DNA from: Sphingomonadaceae bacterium
Lineage (GTDB): Bacteria > Pseudomonadota > Alphaproteobacteria > Sphingomonadales > Sphingomonadaceae
NCBI GenBank assembly: GCA_947442095.1
Contig: CANEVG010000119.1
Span: 1-9,460 of the forward strand
Length of the DNA: 9,460 bases
Direction: 5' to 3'
Under the pieces are notes generated by a model. The model was given only the letters and a program-made list of their open reading frames with translations, had not been told where the DNA came from and searched no databases. Numbering within the stretch: the first letter of the stretch is position 1; each line of letters starts with the position of its first letter. This document shows positions 1 to 4,957 of the stretch, piece after piece. The translations under genes and the position numbers were made by a program.

Positions 1-725
1 AGGGTGGTCGCCGCGCTCGATGCCGCTGGGGCACACCCCACGTTGGTGCAGCTGGAAGAGGCAGGCGTGCGAAGCGCCGATATCGTGCGATTGAAAGCCG
101 AAGCCACGATCCTGCGCGGCCAGCCCGATGCTGCACTGACGCTGCTGGGGCAGGACGATGATCCCGAAGCGTGGCAGGTGCAAGCGGCGGAGTACGGTGC
201 TCCAGACGGTTCGACGGCGGCGATCACGGCGGCGCTTGATGCGCTGCGCCGCGGGCTGGTGAACGGCGGCCGCAGCTATGCTCTGACACGTGGTTAAGCC
301 GCGTTTGTGCTGGCTGCGCAGGACGACCCCAGCGCAGCGTCCGCGATCGATACACTGCGCCAGCTTGGGCCGAAGCGGCTCGACACGTTGATGATGGCGA
401 GCGAACTTGCCGCCCAGTTTGGCCGCATGGACGAGGCGAAGCGCGGCTATAGCGTCGCTGCCGAAGCCTATTCTGCGCGCATCGAGCCGCTTACCGCATT
501 GGCCGCGCCTGCCGAGATGTAGGGGTAGCTTGATACCGCCATCGCTTATGCCGACAAGGCGCTAGCGCTGGCACCGCGCAGCGCCGAGATGCTGCATATC
601 GCTGGGTTGGCGCGGCTCTAGGCCGGGCGGAAATGCCGCGGCTTGTCCGGCAAGCCAGCGAGCTAGATCCCGCCAACCGCCTGTTCCGCGCCAATCTGAT
701 CCGCGCGGCCGCGGCGGCGGGCTGA
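1..725 (+). pseudogene. Decayed tetratricopeptide-repeat (TPR) protein gene, 3' part
   Basis: Reading frame 1 is protein-like from the window edge to about position 630, but it is broken by TAA at 295-297 and TAG at 520-522, 526-528 and 619-621. Near 622-629 one base appears to be missing, because the similarity continues in frame 3 (SELDPANRLFRANLIRA) to a TGA at 723-725. Helix-pair text typical of TPR repeats is visible, such as LDTAIAYADKALALAPRSAE followed by a degraded repeat ending in the ELDPAN motif. The residues on both sides of each stop belong together, so this is one gene inactivated by several mutations, not several small genes. TPR proteins are protein-interaction scaffolds; the specific role is not evident. 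The 5' end lies outside the window. It faces a PEP-CTERM protein relic, so a former link to protein sorting or exopolysaccharide is possible but only inferred. Confidence 0.75.
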
Positions 726-732
726 AACAAAC

Positions 733-773
733 AATGGCCTGAGGCTCGCCGCATCCGGTGAGAGAAGGCCATT
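733..773. terminator. Hairpin between two convergent genes, possible bidirectional terminator
   Basis: An 8-bp perfect inverted repeat (AATGGCCT at 733-740, AGGCCATT at 766-773) encloses a second arm pair, CTCGCC at 745-750 and GGTGAG at 757-762, with one G-T wobble. It lies 7 bases after the TPR relic's stop and about 95 bases after the PEP-CTERM relic's stop on the other strand. Read on the minus strand, the stem is followed by ATTGTTTGTTTC, a T-rich tail as in an intrinsic terminator. On the plus strand the tail is only ATTTGT. Termination of the minus-strand gene is therefore the better reading. Confidence 0.45.
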
Positions 774-836
774 TGTCGGTGTGATCCTGCCCCCATCCTG
801 CTCGCGGGTGTCATCTCCCGCTTTCGCAGGGGGGGC

Positions 837-864
837 GGGCAAGGGGGGCCGGGCAAGGGGTTCC
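837..864. repeat. Short GC-rich tandem duplication
   Basis: Two adjacent 14-base units, 837-850 and 851-864, both begin GGGCAAGGGG and differ at two positions near the end (GGCC versus TTCC). They lie immediately downstream of the PEP-CTERM relic's stop, inside a G-run-rich stretch from about 828. No function is apparent; this may be simple slippage in GC-rich DNA. Confidence 0.5.
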
Positions 865-867
865 GGT

Positions 868-1126
868 TTATCGGCGGCAGCGCCGACGTGCCAGCGCGAG
901 GCCGACGAAGCCGAGGCCCATCATGCCAAGCTCCGGAACGCGAGTGCCGCCCGAGGTGGAAGTGGTGGCTGTGCCGCCGGTAGCCCACGAAGTCGTGGTG
1001 CCGCCCGTCGTGGTGCTGCCGCCGGATGTGGAGCTGGTGCTTGTGCTTCAACTAGGTCAAAGATGCCGGCGTTGAAACGAGTAAAAAGCCCATCAGGGCG
1101 GCAGTGACTAGAAGAATGCGCTTCAC
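868..1126 (-). pseudogene. Frameshifted small PEP-CTERM surface protein gene
   Basis: From GTG at 1126, preceded by an AAGGGA ribosome-binding-like stretch, the minus strand encodes a signal-peptide-like start, MKRILLVTAALMGFLL, and stops at TAG 1054-1052 after 24 codons. In a frame offset by one base, 1047-868 encodes 59 residues: a Thr/Ser/Gly-rich linker of about 35 residues, then RVPELGMMGLGFVGLALARR, a few more basic residues and TAA. That tail has the parts of a PEP-CTERM sorting signal: a VPE motif (here VPEL rather than VPEP), a Gly/Leu-rich membrane helix and a basic end. In this family the tail is recognised by an exosortase and the protein is exported to the surface. A TGA at 1050-1048 precedes the second part in its own frame, so at least one indel plus a substitution is needed to rejoin the halves. 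The gene is most likely dead, although a sequencing error at 1045-1055 could exaggerate this. Confidence 0.7.
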
Positions 1127-1157
1127 AGCGATGTCCCTTTGCCAATATTGCTTAGTC

Positions 1158-1206
1158 AAGCCCTGACAAGGCAAACATGATCCAAATGCGCAAATCTGCA
1201 GGGCTT
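1158..1206. repeat. 8-bp inverted repeat with a T-run, terminator-like on plus strand
   Basis: AAGCCCTG at 1158-1165 and CAGGGCTT at 1199-1206 are perfect reverse complements separated by 33 bases. On the plus strand the second arm runs into TTTTTG (1205-1210), which resembles an intrinsic terminator, but the loop is long and no active plus-strand gene ends here. The surrounding gap between the PEP-CTERM relic and pth (1127-1279) is more AT-rich than the coding DNA, and no gene was found in it. It may hold the former promoter of the minus-strand PEP-CTERM gene. Confidence 0.4.
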
Positions 1207-1279
1207 TTTGTTAGTTAACTTGGTGAGAATACGTACATGTGAACCAGGCTGATGCAAATTCGGCTATTGCCGCCGCCAT

Positions 1280-1861
1280 TTACTGCTGACGCAGGGCCAC
1301 ATCGTTCATGAACCGTTCGGGTTCGCCTGAGGCCAGTCGGCCAGCCTCTGCGGCCACCGCGCCAAGCATCTCGACAAGGTCGTCCTGCTCGGCCTTGGCG
1401 TAGTTTCCCAGCACATAGCCAGTCACCCGGTCCTTGTGCCCGGGGTGCCCGATGCCAAGCCGCACCCGCTGGAAATCGGGGCCGATATGCTGGTCGATCG
1501 AGCGCAGGCCATTGTGCCCGGCAATGCCGCCGCCCTGCTTTACCTTCACCTTGAACGGCGCAAGGTCGAGCTCGTCGTGGAACACGGTGAGCGCATCGGG
1601 GCCAAGCTTGTAAAAACGCAGCGCCTCGCTCACCGCGCGGCCGCTCTCGTTCATGAAGGTGGCGGGTTTGAGCAGGATCAGGCGTTGGCTGGCCCCGTTC
1701 GGACCGGTAATCCGGCCGTCCTGCACCCAGCCCTGGAATTTCTTCTGGACGGGGCCGAAATCATGGACTTCGGCAATCGTATCCAGCGCCATGAAGCCGA
1801 CATTGTGCCGGTGCAGCGCATATTGGGGTCCGGGATTGCCGAGACCGACCCACAGTTGCAT
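1280..1861 (-). CDS. pth: Peptidyl-tRNA hydrolase
   Basis: This 193-residue cytoplasmic enzyme cleaves the ester bond of peptidyl-tRNAs that drop off the ribosome, recycling the tRNA. The length is normal for bacterial Pth. The family landmarks are all present: GLGNPG at residues 6-11 with Asn9; the catalytic histidine His19 in HRHNVG; KPATFMNESG with Asn71; HDELD with Asp96; and GGGIAGHNGLRS with His116 and Asn117. ATG 1861 was chosen because AGGAG (1874-1870) lies 8 bases upstream and because family proteins begin just before the GLGNPG strand; the reading frame is open further upstream but without conserved sequence. It lies downstream of rplY on the same strand after a 60-base gap containing a hairpin, a common pairing of two translation genes. 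Both are probably co-transcribed, with pth possibly reduced by that hairpin. Confidence 0.97.
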   Translation of the reverse strand: MQLWVGLGNPGPQYALHRHNVGFMALDTIAEVHDFGPVQKKFQGWVQDGRITGPNGASQRLILLKPATFMNESGRAVSEALRFYKLGPDALTVFHDELDLAPFKVKVKQGGGIAGHNGLRSIDQHIGPDFQRVRLGIGHPGHKDRVTGYVLGNYAKAEQDDLVEMLGAVAAEAGRLASGEPERFMNDVALRQQ

Positions 1862-1869
1862 CGAAGCAT

Positions 1870-1874
1870 CTCCT
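1870..1874 (-). promoter_or_regulatory. Ribosome binding site of pth
   Basis: AGGAG on the minus strand, 8 bases before ATG 1861. It decides the start over longer in-frame extensions. Confidence 0.75.
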
Positions 1875-1882
1875 GCGGGATT

Positions 1883-1909
1883 CGGCCCCTCCCGCAAGGG
1901 AAGGGGCCG
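1883..1909 (-). terminator. GC-rich hairpin between rplY and pth
   Basis: On the plus strand, CGGCCCCTCCC (1883-1893) and GGGAAGGGGCCG (1898-1909) form a stem of about 11 pairs with a single-base bulge and the four-base loop GCAA. It starts 12 bases after the rplY stop and ends 9 bases before the pth ribosome binding site. There is no T-tract on either side, so it is unlikely to be a strong intrinsic terminator. A role in mRNA stability or partial attenuation, or a member of a dispersed GC-rich palindromic repeat family, fits equally well. Confidence 0.5.
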
Positions 1910-1921
1910 GAGAACCGTGTC

Positions 1922-2527
1922 TTAAGCTTCAGCGTCGGCAGCGCCTTCGCTGCTCTTGAGCGCCGAAGGGGCAACGATCGTCGCGATGGTGAAATCGCGG
2001 TCGGTGATTGCCGATGCCGAGCCAACCGGCAGCGTGACGCTGCTGATGTGGATCGAATCTCCGACATCGACGCCGCTGACATCAACCGCGATATCATCGG
2101 GAATCTTGTCCGCGTCACAGATCAGTTCCAACTCGTGCCGGACAACGTTGAGCACGCCGCCCTTCTTAAGGCCGGGCGATTTCGCTTCATTGATGAAGAT
2201 CACCGGAACCGCGACTTCGACCTTGGCATTGGCGGAAATGCGCAAGAAATCGGCGTGAAGCGGGCGCTCCGAAACCGGGTGGAAGGCAACATCCTTGGGC
2301 AGGGTGCGCACGGTCTCGCCGCCTACGGTAAGTTCGACGATCGAGTTGAAGAAGTGGCCCGTGCCAAGCTGGCGGCGCAGTTCCTTCTCTTCAACGTGGA
2401 TCGCTACCGGATCCTGGTTGCCGCCGTAGATCACGGCGGGGGTGCGGCCTTCGCGGCGCAGTGCTCGGGAGGCTCCCTTGCCAGCCCGATCGCGCGCCTC
2501 GGCCGGCAGATGCAGCGTTTCGCTCAT
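1922..2527 (-). CDS. rplY: 50S ribosomal protein L25 / general stress protein Ctc
   Basis: The 201-residue product is the long, two-domain form of ribosomal protein L25 (TL5/CTC type), which binds 5S rRNA on the large ribosomal subunit. The N-terminal domain (about residues 1-90) shows LPAEARDRAGKGASRALRRE, then GRTPAVIYGG and the conserved HPVSERPLHADFLRI region near 80-97. The C-terminal beta domain (about 98-190) contains VAVPVIFINEAKSPGLKKGG and DVSGVDVGDSIHISSVTLP, followed by an acidic Ala/Glu/Asp tail. ATG 2527 is supported by GAAGG at 2541-2537, 9 bases upstream. It is the first gene of a probable rplY-pth transcript. All expected features are present. Confidence 0.96.
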   Translation of the reverse strand: MSETLHLPAEARDRAGKGASRALRREGRTPAVIYGGNQDPVAIHVEEKELRRQLGTGHFFNSIVELTVGGETVRTLPKDVAFHPVSERPLHADFLRISANAKVEVAVPVIFINEAKSPGLKKGGVLNVVRHELELICDADKIPDDIAVDVSGVDVGDSIHISSVTLPVGSASAITDRDFTIATIVAPSALKSSEGAADAEA

Positions 2528-2608
2528 GTACCTGTACCTTCACGTATTGGTTGAACCGTTTCCAGCGCCACGCCTCCAGGGATGACCATGCACGCAAGAA
2601 GCCGCGGC

Positions 2609-2636
2609 CCTTAGCGGGTATGCCGGAAAAAGCAAG
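2609..2636 (-). promoter_or_regulatory. Possible promoter of rplY
   Basis: On the minus strand TTGCTT (2635-2630) is followed after 14 bases by GCTAAG (2615-2610), which resembles the GCTA-type -10 element of alphaproteobacterial housekeeping promoters. The spacing is shorter than the usual 16-18 bases and both boxes are imperfect, so this is only a candidate. It lies about 85 bases upstream of the rplY start, inside the 2528-2741 gap, which otherwise shows nothing. Confidence 0.25.
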
Positions 2637-2741
2637 GTATGTCTGGGTGAGGATCACCAACCGGCTCCGGCTTTTGGAGCGCGTTGTCGCCATGATCAAC
2701 GCAACAGCCCCGTCTACCTAGCGGCCCGGCCCCCGCAGGAC

Positions 2742-3059
2742 GCGCATCGCGAAAAAGTCGTCTACCGGATCACCTACCCTGACGGGAAAATCTCCCTTGG
2801 GCAGGATGCAACCGACACCTTCGATTGTTTTGGCAGCGCATCAAGCGCATTCAACACCGCCAACTTCAGGCGCGAACAACGACATGGCTTCACGATCACG
2901 CGGTGCATTCTGTGGGAACCAGAAACAGTCACTAGAGAAGACGTAAACCAAGTGGTGCGCCATGCAATAATTGAGTTCGGCGCGAGCGATCCAGCAGCCG
3001 GTTACAATCGTTGGCCGCGCTTCCTTGGAGTGGCAAGCATTCCTGAAAATGCAGACTGA
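2742..3059 (+). pseudogene. Start-less remnant of a GIY-YIG-like family protein gene
   Basis: Frame 3 is open to TGA 3057-3059. It encodes EKVVYRITYPDGKISLGQD, then a CFGSASSAF segment, FRREQRHGFTITRCILWE, and near the end SDPAAGYNRWPRF. From memory this order (VYKITYPNGKIY-G, FGS, RR-F-I-ILWES, NDPA-GYN-WP) matches a small family annotated as GIY-YIG nuclease-like proteins of roughly 100 residues. No ATG, GTG or TTG occurs in frame upstream of the conserved start, back beyond 2613. A CAGGA at 2736-2740 sits where a ribosome binding site would be for a start near 2748, now CGC. The YIG position reads SLG, lacking the usual tyrosine. The stretch is visibly less GC-rich than its neighbours, hinting at acquired DNA. 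A non-standard start cannot be excluded. It converges on the TraB-family gene with a 14-base gap. Confidence 0.6.
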
Positions 3060-3073
3060 GAACCTGCCTGGCT

Positions 3074-3961
3074 TCACATCACGCGCGTCACCCTCCACCC
3101 GCGCGCCTCGAGTAGCTTTGGCAGGCCCTCGCTCCCGGCAATGTGCGCCGCGCCCACCGCAATGAATGGCCGGGCGCCGCTTTTGAGCAAAGCGTCGATC
3201 TGGTCAGCCCAGTCGAGGTTGCGGTTCGTCAGCAGCGCCAGATGGATCAGCGGATCGGCCAGAAAGCCCGTCTGCGTTTCGCGCGCGATGCCAAGTTCGT
3301 CGCCGCGCAGCCACAGCGCCAGAATGTCGCGGTCGCTGTCGCGGTTCTCGGCGGCCTCCTTGGCGACTTCCTCCAGCAGCACGGTCTGCGCCCGCGCGGG
3401 GAGGGCGTCGAAAATGGCGAACTGGCTGTCGATGGTCTCAAGGCCCGTGATCGGCTTGCTGCCAAAGGCCTCCCGCAGTTCGGGCTCGACCCCGTTCTGC
3501 GGCTCCATCCCGTGCTTGATCCCGCCGATCGCGGCAATCTGCAGCGCAACCGCCCAGCTTTCCTGATCCTTGAACTGCGCGTCTGTCAGGGACAGGTCCT
3601 TGTAGACATACGCCAGATCACGCTGGAACTTCGAGCCCACGCGTGCGCTCGGCGGCGGAAGGTCGGGCGTGAACGCCAGTCGGCCCAGCGCCTCCCCCGC
3701 TACGGTGGGATCGAGCGGCTCGCCGATTTCCAGCACCAGCCGGTCTGCCTCGCCCAGCGCGCTGTCGATGGCGGGCCGACGCCACGATGTTCCCTTCGGC
3801 AGCGAATGCACCGTGCCGAGCAGCCAGCCATGCACGCCGGTCGAATCCGAGATGGCATAGAGCGCCACTTTAGCATCGGGCGCAGGCGGGGGTTTCGCCG
3901 CGCCGCAGGAGGCGAGGCAGACCGCCAGTAGGGCCGAAAGCAGGCGCATTGTGAACATCAT
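3074..3961 (-). CDS. TraB/GumN family lipoprotein
   Basis: The 295-residue protein starts with a lipoprotein signal peptide: hydrophobic LLSALLAV, then the lipobox LASC with Cys19 as the likely lipidated residue, so it is probably anchored in a membrane facing the periplasm. The mature part begins with a Pro/Ala linker. GTVHSLP (residues 49-55) and GAAHIAG (270-276) near the C-terminus are the paired conserved motifs of the TraB/GumN (PrgY-like) fold. In this superfamily those motifs form a putative metal-dependent active site; the substrate is unknown here. The start is uncertain: ATG 3961, 3958 or 3949 all keep the signal peptide, and none has a clear Shine-Dalgarno sequence. The gene is transcribed divergently from glyQ across an 84-base gap. 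No truncation is seen. Confidence 0.85.
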   Translation of the reverse strand: MMFTMRLLSALLAVCLASCGAAKPPPAPDAKVALYAISDSTGVHGWLLGTVHSLPKGTSWRRPAIDSALGEADRLVLEIGEPLDPTVAGEALGRLAFTPDLPPPSARVGSKFQRDLAYVYKDLSLTDAQFKDQESWAVALQIAAIGGIKHGMEPQNGVEPELREAFGSKPITGLETIDSQFAIFDALPARAQTVLLEEVAKEAAENRDSDRDILALWLRGDELGIARETQTGFLADPLIHLALLTNRNLDWADQIDALLKSGARPFIAVGAAHIAGSEGLPKLLEARGWRVTRVM

Positions 3962-3966
3962 AGGTT

Positions 3967-3995
3967 TTGGGGATGGACGAACCCCGCCCCCTAGG
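3967..3995 (+). promoter_or_regulatory. Possible promoter of glyQ
   Basis: TTGGGG (3967-3972) and CCTAGG (3990-3995) are separated by 17 bases and lie 50-80 bases before the glyQ start, in the short gap shared with the divergent TraB-family gene. The -10 box contains the CTA core seen in alphaproteobacterial promoters, but both boxes are weak matches in GC-rich DNA. This is a candidate only. Confidence 0.25.
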
Positions 3996-4045
3996 CAAGC
4001 GCGCCGGTTGATTTGAGCGCGGCAATCCGCCAAAGCGCCGGGGCC

Positions 4046-4957
4046 ATGGCCAATCCCGCATCAACGTCGCAGCCCTTAAGCGTGCAGGACATGATCCTCA
4101 CGCTGCATTCCTATTGGAGCGAGCGCGGCTGCCTGATCCTCCAGCCTTATGACATGCGCATGGGCGCGGGCACGTTCCACCCCGCCACCACGTTGCGCGC
4201 GCTTGGCCCCCAATCGTGGAATGCGGCCTACGTCCAGCCCAGCCGCAGGCCCACCGATGGCCGCTACGGCGAGAACCCCAACCGGCTGCAACACTATTAT
4301 CAGTATCAGGTCATCATGAAGCCGAGCCCGGCGGACTTTCAGGCGCTCTATCTCGGCAGCCTCTTCGCCATCGGCATCGACCCGCTGCTCCACGATATTC
4401 GCTTTGTGGAAGACGACTGGGAATCGCCCACGCTCGGCGCCTGGGGGCTGGGCTGGGAGGTGTGGTGCGACGGGATGGAAGTCTCGCAGTTCACCTATTT
4501 CCAGCAGATGGGCGGCTTCGATTGCAAGCCGGTTGCGGGCGAGCTGACCTACGGCCTCGAACGCCTCGCGATGTATATCCAGGGCGTCGACAACGTTTAT
4601 GACCTCAAATTCAATGCGGCGGGCGTGAGCTACGGCGAGGTGTTCCTCGAAAACGAGCGCCAGATGTCGAAGTGGAACTTCGAGGTGGCGGACACCGACA
4701 CCCTGTTCGAAGGCTTCCGCCGTGCCGAGGCCGAATGCCACAAGGCGCTGGAGGCCAAAGTCCCCATCGCCGCCTACGAACAAGCAATCGAGGCCAGCCA
4801 CCTGTTCAACCTGCTGCAGGCGCGCGGCGTGATCTCGGTGCAGGAACGTGCCAGCTACATGGGCCGGGTGCGCGATTTGGCGCGCGGTTCGTGCGAGGCG
4901 TACATGGATAGGTTCCGCCCTGAATGGGAAGCGCAATTCCCGGGGTGGACGGCATGA
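4046..4957 (+). CDS. glyQ: Glycyl-tRNA synthetase alpha subunit
   Basis: The product (303 residues) is the catalytic-core subunit of the bacterial alpha2-beta2 glycyl-tRNA synthetase. It activates glycine with ATP for loading onto tRNA-Gly in the cytoplasm. The class II synthetase core is well conserved: MILTLHSYWSERGCLILQPY near residues 16-35, GAGTFHPATTLRALGP, YVQPSRRPTDGRYGENPNR and the motif-2-like LQHYYQYQVIMKPSP (about 55-95), GWEVWCDGMEVSQFTYFQQ (about 135-155), and the motif-3 arginine in GELTYGLERLAMYIQGVDN (about 165-185). ATG 4046 gives the usual length for the family. A TTG at 4013 is also in frame, but the residues it adds are not conserved, and neither start has a strong ribosome binding site. 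The stop overlaps the glyS start as ATGA, which implies translational coupling that would help keep the two subunits in step. Confidence 0.97.
   Translation: MANPASTSQPLSVQDMILTLHSYWSERGCLILQPYDMRMGAGTFHPATTLRALGPQSWNAAYVQPSRRPTDGRYGENPNRLQHYYQYQVIMKPSPADFQALYLGSLFAIGIDPLLHDIRFVEDDWESPTLGAWGLGWEVWCDGMEVSQFTYFQQMGGFDCKPVAGELTYGLERLAMYIQGVDNVYDLKFNAAGVSYGEVFLENERQMSKWNFEVADTDTLFEGFRRAEAECHKALEAKVPIAAYEQAIEASHLFNLLQARGVISVQERASYMGRVRDLARGSCEAYMDRFRPEWEAQFPGWTA

Noticed and set aside
295..621. Possible stop-codon reassignment or readthrough in the TPR gene
   Set aside because: The neighbouring genes use TAA, TAG and TGA normally as ends or avoid them, and a frameshift accompanies the stops, so plain gene decay explains the pattern.
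491..1051. A 186-codon minus-strand frame over the left intergenic region
   Set aside because: It continues the signal-peptide frame past its stop but reads as His/Arg-rich nonsense, crosses the hairpin and runs into the antisense of the TPR relic.
921..1145. A continuous 74-codon minus-strand frame from ATG 1145 across the PEP-CTERM relic
   Set aside because: It is open without stops, but its product is Pro/Ala/Arg-rich with neither a signal peptide nor the sorting tail. The meaningful pieces lie in the other two frames.
1436..2554. A 372-codon plus-strand open frame opposite pth and rplY
   Set aside because: It covers two unmistakable minus-strand genes and the gap between them. Its sequence has no family motifs and reads as a complement artefact of GC-ending codons.
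2528..2741. A tRNA or small RNA gene upstream of rplY
   Set aside because: I looked for cloverleaf arms and a T-loop on both strands and found none; only short, weak stems such as GCTCC/GGAGC are present.
4076..4936. A 286-codon minus-strand open frame opposite glyQ
   Set aside because: It is an antisense shadow of glyQ with a repetitive His/Arg/Val composition and no motifs.
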